Shown here: positions 33,912-45,098 of the stretch, in pieces
Layout: every line of letters starts with the position of its first letter
Numbering within the stretch: the first letter of the stretch is position 1
DNA from: Perognathus longimembris pacificus
Lineage: Eukaryota > Chordata > Mammalia > Rodentia > Heteromyidae
Reading direction: 5' to 3'
Assembly: GCF_023159225.1 (NCBI RefSeq)
Contig: NC_063166.1
Span: forward strand, 44,509,149 to 44,573,148
Length of the DNA stretch: 64,000 nucleotides
The notes under the pieces: model-generated
Database searches by the model: none
The model's input: the letters and a program-made list of their open reading frames with translations, nothing else
Told to the model about the DNA's origin: nothing
Program-made: the position numbers and the translations under genes

Positions 33912-34692
33912 CTATTATATCAAAAGAAGGAAAACAGTTTTGAGATAATACATAAATGTAATGGTGTCAGGTAGGGAAACTAATACCCTTAGAAAGAGGA
34001 GGGGGGAAAAAAACCAATGGGGCAAAGCATTTTAAAAGCAATATTGTGTTTTCTGGGCACATTGAGTTTTAGGCCAAATAATAAGGTAATGACAATAAAA
34101 ATGATTGACAATATATGGAAAATTAAAGAATAACAACTATTTATTTAAGGCTACCAGGTAGAAGTTAGAAGACAAAAACTCCAATCAATTTTTCCTTCAA
34201 GATAAGATGATTTCATTCTTTAACTAAAATAGATCCAATACCTGTTAAGTGGCTACCATGTGCCCAACAGTTTGAGGTGTGTAAAGACAAACCAGAGATG
34301 AATTCTTTCCCTCTCAAGTGCTTTGTATGTTATCTTTTACAATTAAAACACTTCATCCACCATTTTGGTTTTTTTTAAACACATAAATAAAACTATGAAG
34401 TAAACTGAAAACATAAAACAGTCCTATATGTTTAAATGACATGTTATTAAAAAGAAAAATGTCCATCTGCCAGCGAGGAAGATGTAAGGCTGCTGAAGGA
34501 GAAAAAGTTACTTAGGGGAAAAGGGGAAAAAAAACCCAAAAACACCCAGACATACACAAGTAATTCTCTAAAAAGCTGAATTCAACTAAAAACAAATCAA
34601 TTTTGAAAAATGAATATTATTCAATGAAAACTGAAAAGAACAAAATCTGAGATGAACACATAGATGATAGTGAAAATGTACTCATCCTTCAC
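33912..34692. other. Intron between cassette exon and next exon
   Basis: No SINE seen; a possible MIR scrap near 34225-34330 (agtggctaccatgtgcccaa). Confidence 0.5.
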
Positions 34693-34755
34693 CTGAGGCC
34701 CCATACACTTCGGGGGCGTAGAGGGCACCAGTAGATCTGGAATGGTGTCTGGAGG
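34693..34755 (-). CDS. CLASP2: CLASP2 63-nt cassette exon (SRHHSRSTGALY...)
   Basis: 63 nt, phase 1-1. It encodes A-SRHHSRSTGALYAPEVYGAS-G across its junctions. The acceptor is attccag|CC and the donor is CTCAG|gtgaag. I recall this 21-residue insert in long CLASP2 isoforms and not in others. Without it, exon 40334-40441 joins exon 33805-33911 directly as QPL-G-PGYG, also in frame. It lies 781 nt upstream of the next exon, in an intron stretch with no recognised SINE. Confidence 0.93.
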
Positions 34756-35149
34756 CTGGAATTACAGGACCATACAAACCTCATCTATTACCACAGAAAC
34801 AAGGAATGGTGGCAGCACTACTGTCAGGCAAGGATAGTTAACACTGATGTTACTCATAATAGTTAATGATCAGGATATTGCCAAATATGGCAGCTTTGAA
34901 CATTAGCACTGAAAGATCATCCCCAACACAAAAATACAACTTACACCTAAGTGGACAGACACAGGCCTACAGGAGACAAAAAGGTAAAGTCAAATGGAAG
35001 GAAATGTCAAAAATACAAGCATGAAAACAAAAAAACAAAGACTGTAGTTTAAAAAAAACCACTATGGTATTTAGTAACTAATAAGAATCTTATTTCCTTT
35101 AATCTTGACAGCCAAAGAGGTAGTTATTATTATTCAATTTAACAGATCT
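34756..35149. other. Intron, unassigned
   Basis: No gene seen; 35080-35145 may be a MIR scrap. Confidence 0.45.
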
Positions 35150-35505
35150 AAATATTTGTAGTCCCCAACCCCATTCAAATGTGGAAATCCTAATCCTCAA
35201 GGTCATGATACTAGGAGGTAGGGCCTTCGAGAGACAATTACTTTAAGAGGGCAAAGGTCTCATGACGAAGAACAGTATACTTAGAAAGCAGACCCCAGAG
35301 AGCTAAGTAACTCCTGTCACATAAGTACACATAACCAAAACCCAGACCAGGAAATAAGCCTTCACCAGACACCAAATACGGTGGCACCTTGATCTTGGAA
35401 CTTTTGAGCTTTCACAACTGTGAGAAATACATTTCTATAATTTATATAAGTAACCAGTCTACAGTATTTATTATAGCAGTCTAAATGACCTGAGACAGAA
35501 AAATT
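35150..35505 (+). mobile_element. MaLR/LTR-like repeat piece
   Basis: cattcaaatgtggaaatcct, gcagaccccagagagctaag and ctttcacaactgtgagaaat fit a widespread mammalian LTR-type repeat. Family name not certain. Confidence 0.5.
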
Positions 35506-35545
35506 TAGAGCACAGAAATGTTAATTCACACAATCAAAAAGCGCA

Positions 35546-35733
35546 CCCCCCCTTCATATCTGGACTGAGGTTTGCACTCACAGCCTCACTCTGGATAGGC
35601 AGTTGCCACTTGCCAGCCTTTTTTGTGTTGGTTATTTTTTTTTAAGATAGAATCTCATTTTATGCTTGAGATGGCCTCAGATTTTTACTTCCTCATATCC
35701 CTGGGATGACAGGCACAAACCACCAAATCTCAC
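35546..35733 (-). mobile_element. Old B1-ID dimer
   Basis: Reversed ID part (tggactgaggtttgcactca) then reversed B1 (catatccctgggatgacagg). Confidence 0.65.
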
Positions 35734-35753
35734 AAAGTGTGTGTGTGCGTGCA

Positions 35754-35853
35754 CAAAGGTCTCATGACCAAGAACAGTATACTTATAAAGCAGACCCCAG
35801 AGAGCTAAGTAACTCCTGTCACATAAGTACACATAACCAGAACCCAGACCAGG
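35754..35853 (+). repeat. 100-bp duplication inside a TG tract
   Basis: 97 of 100 bases equal 35252-35351, part of the LTR-like piece, shifted by 502 bp. TG repeats lie on both sides (35737-35751 and 35853-35921). Confidence 0.95.
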
Positions 35854-35875
35854 GTGTGTGTGTGTGTGGGTGTGT

Positions 35876-35921
<46 letters not shown>
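35853..35921. repeat. (TG)n microsatellite
   Basis: Long TG tract with GGG interruptions between the duplication and the SINE tail. Confidence 0.96.
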
Positions 35922-35922
<1 letters not shown>

Positions 35923-36146
35923 TCCTGGGTCTTAAGTTCAGAGTTTGGGCACTGTCCCTGACCTCTTTTGCTCAAGGCTAGCATGGTACCACTTGAGCCA
36001 CAGCTCCACTTCTGGCTTGTTTGGAGGTTAACTGGAGATAAAAAGTTTCATGGACTTTTCTCAAGGCTGGCTCTAAACCATAATCTTTAGGTCTCAGCCT
36101 CCTGGGTAGCAAGGATTATAGATGTGAGCTACTGGCACCTAGCTTC
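35922..36146 (-). mobile_element. B1-composite SINE
   Basis: Complete minus-strand copy directly after the TG tract. Confidence 0.86.
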
Positions 36147-36527
36147 ACAAACTATTTACTGCCTGTGTTGGCCTCAAGCCTCTCTTCCCAAATAGGTAGG
36201 TTTGTGTCATCATGTCCTATATACTTTTAAGGCTTCTGCTCTTATAAAGTACACAGACCACCTTCACATTATTCAAAAAATATCTCATTTGTGCTGATAC
36301 ATATTTTTAAAGTTGTTTATAAAATCACATTTAAGTATCACAAAAGAGTATCAATAATCTAACAAAAATACCCTAAAGTTTTGTTACACATCTCCTTACG
36401 TTGCCTTAGAATCTAAATTTGTCATAAGTTTGCATATTAGATCTTAAAATCCTGATTTTTTTTAATAATACAAAATCAATCTTGGCCCTACATGTGAAAA
36501 TTGCCTGAAAAATGTGCTTTAATATTT

Positions 36528-36732
36528 TTTTTTTTTTTTTGGCCAGTCCTGGGCCTTGGACTCAGGGCCTGAGCACCGTCCCTGGCCTCTTCCTGCTCAA
36601 GGCTAGCACTCTGCCACCTGAGCCACAGCGCCCCTTCTGGCCGTTTTCCATATATGTGGTGCTGGGGAATCGAACCGAGAGCTTCATGTGTAGAGGCAAG
36701 CACTCTTGCCACTAGGCCATATTCCCAGCCCC
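36528..36732 (-). mobile_element. Dimeric ID-type SINE
   Basis: Complete. TSD gtgctttaatattt at 36514-36527 and 36733-36746. Confidence 0.94.
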
Positions 36733-36963
36733 GTGCTTTAATATTTAATAAAACATAGTATTTAAAAAAAGTTAGTATTCCTCAGATGTATTTGATTAGA
36801 GCACTTAAAATATTATTACATGAATTGATCTTTTCTTTGTAATAGGCTAACCCTAATGAACACGAAAGTAAAAAAAAAAAAAGATTAAACAGACTGCTGC
36901 CTAAAATGGTTAATAAATACTGAGAGGAGAATAGTAAATTATTTACCTAGCAAATACGTCTTT

Positions 36964-37192
36964 ATTGTGTGCTGGTCCTGAGGCTTGAACGCAGGCCTGA
37001 GTGCTGTTGCTGAGCATTTTTGCTCAAGGCTAGTGCTCTGTTACTTTGACCACAGCTCCATTTCTGGCTTTCTGCTAGTTTGAGATAAGAGTTTCATGGA
37101 CTTTCCTGCTTGGGCTGGCTTTGAACTGTGATCCACAGATCTCAGCCTCCTGAGTAGCTAGAATTAGAGGCATAAGCCACTGGTGTATGGCA
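36964..37192 (-). mobile_element. B1-composite SINE
   Basis: Complete minus-strand copy. Confidence 0.85.
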
Positions 37193-37689
37193 CAAATATT
37201 TTTTTAAATAACGAGAAAGAGTATAGTAAAATTTGAAATGTCTAGTAGATGAAAATCTCTGAAAAATTTTTAGAAATCAATCAATCTGTGGTTGAAGATA
37301 GCAGGTAAGAAACAATATTAATATCTGTATTATGAAGTCAACATTGTTTTGAATTTTGGTTCCAGAAATAAATGGAAGGGCTCATGTTCTAAAAGTTCAA
37401 CTTGGTTCAGTTCTTACTTCTTCCTGATACTTCAAGGCCCTCACACTGGCTTTGTAATGAGTGGACACCCAACAAACCAACTATAGAATTCTCATGCTGA
37501 ATATCAGTAGTCAGTCATAAGGAAACAAAGGTTCTACCAAGTAAGCAAATATAGTAAGAACTGTAGATTGCAAACAAATGTATCAGAAACTGGGGAGGGT
37601 GAAGACAACTTAATTTCTGGGAATGTGACTCTTCATCCCTGTGAATCAAAGTTAATCTGCCACTTCTAATACGCACCATCTTTTTCTCC

Positions 37690-37794
37690 CTCTTCTTTTC
37701 TAAAGACAGCATCTTGCTAAGTAATCCAGTTGGCCTTGAATTTGTGATTCTCCTCATCTGTACTCCTGAGTGCTGAGATTCTCATGCCTGGAAG
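37690..37794 (-). mobile_element. B1-like monomer
   Basis: Reversed B1: aagacagcatcttgctaagt and ctcctgagtgctgagattct. Confidence 0.65.
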
Positions 37795-37822
37795 CTACAT
37801 AGTATCTTTGTATAAAAAAAGA

Positions 37823-37921
37823 ACTACAGGACTAGGAACATTGATCAAGTGGTAAAGCACTTGGTTAGCAAGGGCAAGCTGCTAAACTCAAACCCCTGTA
37901 GTATTAAAAGGAAAAAAAAAA
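37823..37921 (+). mobile_element. ID-like monomer, old
   Basis: gatcaagtggtaaagcactt and ctaaactcaaacccctgtag with an A tail. Confidence 0.65.
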
Positions 37922-38012
37922 CTTACAACAAAATCAATTCCTCCAAAAGAAATAAAGAGCCAGGAAAAATATTCTTTTAACACTAAATGATTAACAAGTC
38001 TAATCATCCTTA

Positions 38013-38258
38013 GCCCGGTGCTGAGATTCATGCCTTTAATTTCTAAACTACTCAGGAGGTTGAGGTCTGAGGACTGACGTTCAAAGCCAGGCTGGACAGA
38101 CAAATGCACAAGACTCTTATCTACAGTTAATCAGCAAAAGATGGAAGTGGAGGCATGAGTCAAATGGTGGAGTGTCAGCTCTGAGTGAAAAAGCCAAGTG
38201 AGAACTAGAGGCCTAGTTCAAGCCCTAGTACTGGTACCAGCCCCTCCAAAAAAAAGTT
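38013..38258 (+). mobile_element. B1-composite SINE
   Basis: Diverged copy; ctactcaggaggttgaggtc in the left half. Confidence 0.82.
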
Positions 38259-38449
38259 CAGTCATCTTAGGCTTGAGCCTCATGAAAATTGCTTTCCTAA
38301 ATAATAAAACTGAAGTAATTTAAATTGTCAAATGGAAGCTATGAAATCAATCTAGAAAAAGCAATAGTTAGTTGAGAATTTTCTTTAAAAATTGCCCATT
38401 AAAAAGCAGCCATTTTATTTACTGTATATTACATAAAAATTGAATATAA

Positions 38450-38580
38450 CTTTAGGGTAGGAGTGGGAGGGAAAAAATGATGGAAAATGATGGAAGGGTG
38501 GCCAAGATCAAGATGCATTGTACTCATAACCTGACATAACCTGGCTCTTTGTACAACCAGTTGATAATAATAAAAAATTG
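38450..38580 (+). mobile_element. L1 3' end, second type
   Basis: agatgcattgtactcataac and an AATAATAAAA end; similar to 58900-59010. Confidence 0.6.
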
Positions 38581-38814
38581 GCCTATTAATAATGCTTACT
38601 TTTTAAGGAACTTATCATCCATTATACATTTCTTCTTTGTTTTTAATGTTTTCTAGTAATCTGCTTTAGTGCTAGTGAAAGTGTTATTAAAAAATCAGAT
38701 CTTTGCCAATAAAGAGTAATGGAAATGTTTCTAAGTCAAATGACCAGAGCCTGATGGGGAGAGCAGAGAAATACCAACATAAGTAGCAGCAGCAGTGGTG
38801 GTGATAATGACTCT

Positions 38815-38990
38815 ATGGACTCAATGTCCACTGTGTACCAAATACTTCCCTGAGGATTTTCTTCATATGTTTCTGATTTATGGTTTTTCAAACATCCCAA
38901 ATTCATACATGCTATTATTATCCTTATTTTCCAGATAAGGTTGCAGAGTTAGGATATGAAGCCAGGCTATTTGAGTCTTCAACATACCAA
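38815..38990 (-). mobile_element. MIR fragment
   Basis: ttattatccttattttccag and agataaggttgcagagttag match a reversed MIR. Confidence 0.7.
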
Positions 38991-39959
38991 GTTTATTTTA
39001 TAGATATGTAGAAGTTATTTTATTTCTTTAACATTATACATATGAGGATAAACTTTGTACCTGTGTGTGCACACACATGCATATACACACACACCAACAT
39101 TTTACAGAATTGATAAATGCACTAAAAATGTCTTGGCAAAGAATATGCCAAAGTAGGCTTAAGTGATGCACAAGAGTTCTTCCCATAGAGGGAAGAGAAA
39201 ATGAGAAACTGTTTGGAATCTGAGGCTATGACATAAATAGGGGATGAAGATCTCCCTGTGTATCCTTATCTAAGCAGGGTTTTCCAATTAGTACAGGAAG
39301 CCCAGTGATCTATCTAAGCCAAATATCCCAAGAAATCAGATGTTAATCATTAGAAGTTCTACATTACAGATTTATGTGAGGAAGTCATTTCAATAGCCAA
39401 CTAGCAAAAAACTTAATAATCTCAAACACCTGAAAAGCAACTCTTGGAGTATTATAGTAAGCCATGTTTATGGAAGGGGAAAACAAATCTGAAATGGCTA
39501 CAGAATTGTGTACATCAGCAAAGTACTACTTGTTAAAATGCTAAAGGGACATGGAGAAATTCTAAAGTATCTCAATGTAAAACTTATGCCTATCCAGTTA
39601 TCCTAAAAACAAGAAAGGTGGAAAATTATGTAATATCATTATAAATGGAAGAAATACAGTAATCATAAGGTTACAATATAATCTCTATAATCAGGAACAA
39701 ATAGGTTTTTAATAGTGACATGATATGAATTACTGTACAAAGACTCTCAAACCATAAATATTATACAAATATTAATCCCTTTCATTTATTTATTTGGAGC
39801 CCTTTTTGTAAAAACCTACATTACATGATCTAAGTTGAAAAGCCAGTATTTCTGTTTAAAGGACAAAATTTACTTTTCATATTTCACTTCAGAGTGAATT
39901 CCTAGTATTAGCTTTAAATACTTTGCTAAGAAAAAATGTGAATTTAATTTTTTTTTGTT
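38991..39959. other. Intron, unassigned
   Basis: A broken CA/TG tract at 39060-39096; nothing else recognised. Confidence 0.5.
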
Positions 39960-40062
39960 TAGTTTTTTTTTTTTTTAAACATGGTGGCTGCTATGTAGCC
40001 CAAGCTGGCCTCAAAAACACAATCCTCTTGTCCCAGCTTCCTGAGTGTTGGGACTGAATTCA
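39960..40062 (-). mobile_element. B1-like monomer
   Basis: Reversed B1 with tgctatgtagcccaagctgg and agcttcctgagtgttgggac. Confidence 0.75.
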
Positions 40063-40333
40063 GTTTTCTAAAGTTTATATTTGTGTGATATATTTACTTA
40101 ATTGTGAAATCAAGTTGTTTGAAATGACTATTTTTTTATTTAGGTCATTAATAAGGTCAAATGCTATTCCCAGATATATAATTTCCTTCTAATTTTTAAA
40201 AATCAAAATGACATAAAAGAGAGTAAGGAGAAAAGACTACCAATGATGAACGCAAAATTTCAGGAATAGCAAGGTTCTCAAACAGCGATACCACAGGGGA
40301 AGCAGTGTACCTTACACCTGCCGAAATACTCAC

Positions 40334-40441
40334 CAAGGGGCTGAAAAGAACGGACCGGACTTGTGTCCCTGCTACTCTCCCGACTAGCTTCTCGGCTGCA
40401 TCCCTGACTCACACTTGGACGAGGAATACGACTGCTTCGGG
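40334..40441 (-). CDS. CLASP2: CLASP2 exon with second SxIP motif (SRIP)
   Basis: 108 nt, phase 1-1, 35 full codons: [20 protein letters not shown] then [19 protein letters not shown] is the second EB1-binding SxIP motif. The spaced serines in [14 protein letters not shown], with a proline-directed site at the end, fit the known priming-kinase plus GSK3 ladder that detaches CLASP2 from EB1 and from the lattice. The acceptor is ctgtaccag|CC and the donor CTTG|gtgagt is strong. Exon 45099-45269 contains a similar [11 protein letters not shown] block, so the two exons look like an old internal duplication. Confidence 0.96.
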
Positions 40442-40552
40442 CTGGTACAGAACAAGGGAAAACACAGAAGAGGTTTACAGATTTTTTTTTTCTTTTTAAA
40501 GAGCTGATTGGTAAGCTTTCTTAAGGTTGAGAAGAACCTGATCTCCCCTTCC

Positions 40553-40735
40553 CCTCTGGCAATATTGGAGACTGAACTCAGAGTATTATTGTGTTTGCTA
40601 GGAAAATACTGTAAATACTTGAGCCATGCTTCTAGACGTTTATTTTCAGCTAGTTTTTCACTACCTTTTGCCAGGACTGGCTTTGAACTTGCGATTCTCC
40701 TGCCTCTTTTGTGTTTCAGACATGTATAATCATGC
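40553..40735 (-). mobile_element. Old B1-ID dimer
   Basis: Reversed ID (attggagactgaactcagag) then B1 (gattctcctgcctcttttgt), 112 nt from exon 40334-40441. Confidence 0.65.
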
Positions 40736-40838
40736 ATGATGAAAAAAAATTACTCTTGATGAAGCATTACGAGAAACAGGTAAGGTTTTTGAATATGATT
40801 CCCTAGTTTGTATGAGATTATTAAAAGAAAAGGGCCAC

Positions 40839-41017
40839 AAGGGCTGGGAATGTGGTTTAGTAGCATGCATGCCTAGCATGCATGAAACCTTGGGTTCAAT
40901 TCCTCAGTACCACATACACAGAAAAAAAGCCAGAAGTGGTGCTGTGACTCAAGATGAAGGGTGCTAGCCTTGTGCAACTCAGGCCCTGAGTTCAAGCCTG
41001 AGGGCTGAGAGAGAAAG
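40839..41017 (+). mobile_element. Dimeric ID-type SINE, shortened
   Basis: The right half has lost about 20 nt after ccttgtgcaa. Flanking aagggccacaa and gagaggccacaa form a likely TSD. Confidence 0.85.
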
Positions 41018-41595
41018 AGAGGCCACAATTAAGAAGTAAGCTATGTACAATGTACATAGTACAACTTGGGTTTTCTCTTTGTTAGATAAACTATATATAG
41101 TCTTCTATCACTCTTGGTGTCTTAGGTCAAAATGTTATTTTTAAATAGAAATCTACACATATCAAATTACATAATCTAAATCATAATGCTTGATTTCCAT
41201 ACAAAATAAAGAAGAAAAAATCCATAGTTTCACTTCCCATGCCTTTCTTCACTCCTCACACAAAAACCCAAAAACAACTAACATAAAGCCTAGGATGGAT
41301 GATTAAGAGTAAAGAATTTGAAAAAATGTCTGGAAAACCAAAGAAGTGGAAAATTAGCCAAGATGGAAATTCCAGAGACTCTGTGGCAAATACTAGGCCC
41401 TGCACAATTGCAAGTGTTGCTATGGTTACAATTTCACTGCCTGAGGTTCTGCAAGGAGTCACTGCTCCTTAAGACTAGAAGGCTACAGAAGGTTTGAACT
41501 CTACAAAGTGAAAGCATAATTGGAAAAACAGAGGATTCTAGAAAGTGTACATGCAGCCCTAGGAAGTAGTAAACGGGATCAAAATAACAGCTGAG

Positions 41596-41794
41596 GGCTG
41601 TTGGCCTAGTGGTAAGAGTGCTTGCCTTGTATACATGAAGCCCTGGGTTTGATTCCTCAGCACCACACATATAGAAAAGGCCAGAAGTGGCGCTGTGGCT
41701 CAAGTGGCAGAGTACTAGCCTTGAGCAAAAAGAAGCCAGGGACAGTGCTCAGGCCCTGAGTCCAAGCCCCAGGGCTGGCAATCAATCAATCAAT
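41596..41794 (+). mobile_element. Dimeric ID-type SINE
   Basis: TSD aaaataacagctgag at 41581-41595 and 41795-41809. Lacks about 8 nt near the 5' end; the tail is (ATCA)n. Confidence 0.93.
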
Positions 41795-42004
41795 AAAATA
41801 ACAGCTGAGCAAGAGGCCAAGAAAACTAATACATAAAATCATAAAATATTGGAGAGTCTCCAGAGAATATGGAATTCCATATAGTCATTAGTATTACTGA
41901 AAGGAAAATAATATAAGAGGATCTCAGAAAAGTATTTATACACTCTGTTCTGACAATAAACACTTATTTACTTATAACAGAGTGAACACTAGAGCTATTC
42001 TTTT

Positions 42005-42127
42005 TCTTTCCTTTTTTTCAGACAGGATCTTGTTACAGGTTGGCCTGAAACATGCTATAAGCTCAGGCTGGCTTTTAACTTGTGTGATTCTCCTGCCTCC
42101 ATTTCAGAAATGCTGGAATAACAAGGT
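42005..42127 (-). mobile_element. B1-like monomer
   Basis: Reversed B1: agacaggatcttgttacagg and gtgtgattctcctgcctcca. Confidence 0.7.
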
Positions 42128-42209
42128 TCTTTCCAACTTTTAATGTCAAGTTATGGAAGAAGTATGTAAGACTTGCTTGTAAATTCTTACGAGACAATGT
42201 ATGAATAAG

Positions 42210-42383
42210 CCAGGTGCTGGGTAAGTCAACCTATGATCCTCACCCTGAGGAGGCTGAGGTCTGAAAATCTCTGTTCAGGACTGTATGGGACAGATAAATT
42301 TTCAAGCCACAAGTGGAGGCATGGCTCAAGTGGTAGAATGAAAGCCAAGTGAGGCCTCAAGTTCAAATCCAAGTACCATCAGA
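42210..42383 (+). mobile_element. B1-composite SINE, shortened
   Basis: Diverged copy with agtggaggcatggctcaagt; its tail has become the GA tract. Confidence 0.78.
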
Positions 42384-42489
42384 GAGAGAGAGAACAGAGA
42401 CAGAGATGGGGAGGCAGATGGTAAAGGAGGGAAGGAGAGAGAGAGAGAGACAGAGACAGAGAGAGACAGAAAGAGAGAGAGAGAGAAAG
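42380..42489. repeat. (GA)n-rich microsatellite
   Basis: About 110 nt of GA/CAGA units with unique interruptions. Confidence 0.95.
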
Positions 42490-42501
42490 AATGTATGTGT
42501 A

Positions 42502-42714
42502 GGGCTAGGAATGTGGCCTAGTGGCAAGAGTGCTTGCCTCGTATACATGAGGCCCTGGGTTCGATTCCTCAGCACTACATATATAGAAAAGGCCAGAAGT
42601 GGCGCTGTGGCTCAAGTGGCAGAGTGCTAGCCTTGAGAAAAAAACAAAGAAGCAAGGGACAGTGTTCAGGCCCTGAGTCCAAGCCCCAGGACTGGCAAAA
42701 GAAAAAAAAAAAAA
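42502..42714 (+). mobile_element. Dimeric ID-type SINE
   Basis: Complete. TSD agaatgtatgtgta just before 42502 and after the A tail at about 42716-42729. Confidence 0.92.
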
Positions 42715-42845
42715 AAGAATGTATGTGTAAAATATAATAATGTATACATACTGCTGATAGTCAAGAGAACAGAAGGTGAATAGAAAAGTATGGGCATCTC
42801 AAATCCCATGATTTATGTTGCATTTTTTCCATTCTAATAATTTCT

Positions 42846-42950
42846 TAAAAATATGGAATGCTTCACAAATTTGCATGTCATCCTTGTGCAGGGGCCATGC
42901 TAATCTCTGTGTTGTTCCAATTTCAGTATATGTGCTGCTGAAGCAAGCAC
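42846..42950 (-). pseudogene. RNU6 pseudogene: U6 snRNA pseudogene
   Basis: The minus strand reads gtgcttgcttcagcagcaca and continues through the U6 core to gaatgcattccatatttt. Compared with functional U6 there are several C-to-T changes and a 3-nt loss in the middle. Flanking copies of atgttgcatttt at 42815-42826 and 42953-42964 are a TSD, so it was copied in by L1 machinery. I saw no TATA or proximal element upstream, so it is unlikely to be expressed from its own promoter. Confidence 0.93.
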
Positions 42951-43396
42951 TGATGTTGCATTTTCTTACATATGTAATCAACAAAATGCTTTATAAAATG
43001 GCTAAAAATACTTGGAGCAACTAGAGATTTCTGCTGTAGGAATGATAGATCAAGAAGCAAAGTACTAAAAGAGAAGCAAAAAAAAAGGTAAACAACAACA
43101 ACAAAAAGAAACAAGAAGCAGCTATTCTAAGGACAAAATTAGTACTGTGATTAGTAAAGAAGAGAGGGAATATAGGTATATAGATGGACAAAGAGACTGA
43201 TTCTGGGTCAATAAAGGCAATGTTAATCAATTAAGCCAAAGTTAACTACCTCCTGAGTTTTTCTGCTAAAAGAGGTAATAAATTCCCTTTTGCTCTTTCA
43301 GTTGGCTTCAATTCTAACGTGTTACATGAAATTTAAAGTATTTTGGTCCACACACAGAAAATGGAAATTTATTAATTGTATTTAAATAGTGTTGAC

Positions 43397-43643
43397 CATG
43401 TTCAGCACTGGTGGATCACACCTGTAATCCTAGCTACTCAGGAGGCTGAGATATGAGGATCATCATTCAAAGCCAGCCTGGGCAGAAAAGTCTGTGAATC
43501 TCTTACCTCCAATTAACCACCAGAAAACCAGAAGTGGAGCTATGAGTCAAAGTGGTAGAGGACTAGCCTTGAGCAAAAAGCTCAGGTATAGCACCTGGGC
43601 ACTAAGTTCAAGCCCCAATGATTGCCAAATTACAAAAAAACAA
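43397..43643 (+). mobile_element. B1-composite SINE
   Basis: Complete copy; gttcagcactggtggatcac at the head. Confidence 0.87.
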
Positions 43644-44439
43644 AGTAATATTGACCTACAACACAAGTGTCAGACACAATCAGCTAATATATATTTATAT
43701 ACAACTATGTAGATATATCATATAAACATAATAAATTTGAAAAATTCCACAAGTCTTGTGCTTTTAAATATAAGGTATATTTGAAAGTTCTTATAAATTA
43801 TTCTTCCTTTTTCTCCTAAAAATAAGTTTTATTTTATTTAAATAAATGTTAAAATATATTATGTACCATTTAAAGTGGAAGAAAAAAGCAAAGTAATAAC
43901 CAGCTTTAAATGATTCTAGGCTGCTCTCCCATCCTATTGTTGTACATCCCTCACCGAGGTTTTGTCTGGTCAAAAAAAAGACCTGGGTGGCAAGTTAAGA
44001 GATCCTACTACTTCACTTGGGAGGGAAGGTACTGGCTCTTGTATTCTGCTGGCTAGGAAAGGTAGATATCAGGATTTTTTAAAAATCAAAGGCTCTTATG
44101 GTGGCACAGCTGCTGTTGCTGCCTTATCATCTCCTGATTAGCCTGGATTGTCCCAAGGTGACATTAAGGCAGAGGATTCTACACAGGGAAGGCTGAGAAG
44201 CTTCTGGCCAGACACAGCCATCTATGACTGTGGGGCTGTGTGCTTGGCTAAAACATGATACTGCTTTGCTAGACACGGTCAAGTGCCTATTGCTAAACCT
44301 CTGCTTAAATGAGAGCTACTTCAAGACTGACAGCACAGCACTTTTCAAGTAACTGCATATTCTCCATATTCTGGATGCTTGATTACAGCACTGTTGGATG
44401 AAAATTTCTACTTGAATGCCTTCACTGATTTTTATTTTG
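43644..44439. other. Intron with a GC-richer unassigned block
   Basis: 44080-44400 is GC-richer than its surroundings and matches no repeat I know; all frames contain stops. Confidence 0.45.
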
Positions 44440-44674
44440 TTGTTGGTTGTGGAGCTTGAACACAGGACCTAGGCGCTGTCCCTAAGCTATTTTGCTCAAG
44501 GCTAGTGCTGTACCACTTTGAGTCATAGCTCCACTTCTGGTTTTTGAGTGGTTAATGGGAGATAAGAGTCTCATGGGGACTTTTTTACCTGAGCTGGCTT
44601 TGAACTGTGATCCTCAGATCTCAACCTCCTGGGTAGTTAGGATTACAGACATGAACTACTGGTGCCCAGCTCAG
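44440..44674 (-). mobile_element. B1-composite SINE
   Basis: Complete minus-strand copy. Confidence 0.87.
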
Positions 44675-45098
44675 TAGTTTCTTTTTATTGTAATCATTAG
44701 GGATCTCTTGGAAAAGTTATGAAGAACTTCCTGACATTTCTCATTGAATTGTTATATGGATATAATCAACAAAGGAGGTCAAGGTGGTTATAGATAACAA
44801 ACATATGACAGGATTTAGCTTACAGAAGGCAGCTGCTGGAGAAGGTGGGGTAGAGAGATGGAGCACTGGAAATTAAAGGACATCAACGAGAAAGCTGGGT
44901 CCTCAGCAGCAGCTCAGTGACTGAGGTTATGCTTTTTAATATTCAATTCTTAACCTGTACGTACTATATGTCAAGTCTCTTTGAAGTTTTAAGTTGTTTT
45001 CTTCAAACTTCTATGTTCCTAACTCTAGTCTTTGATGTTACCAAAGCCTGAAATATGCAAGAAATAAAACACAGCAATTCTCACATCAGGAATCTTAC

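Noticed and set aside
35150..35505. Viral gene remnant in the LTR-like piece
   Set aside because: Only LTR-like, non-coding text is visible; no viral protein reading was found.
37515..37757. Minus-strand open stretch of 80 codons
   Set aside because: It overlaps an eroded B1 and shows no family similarity or splice context.
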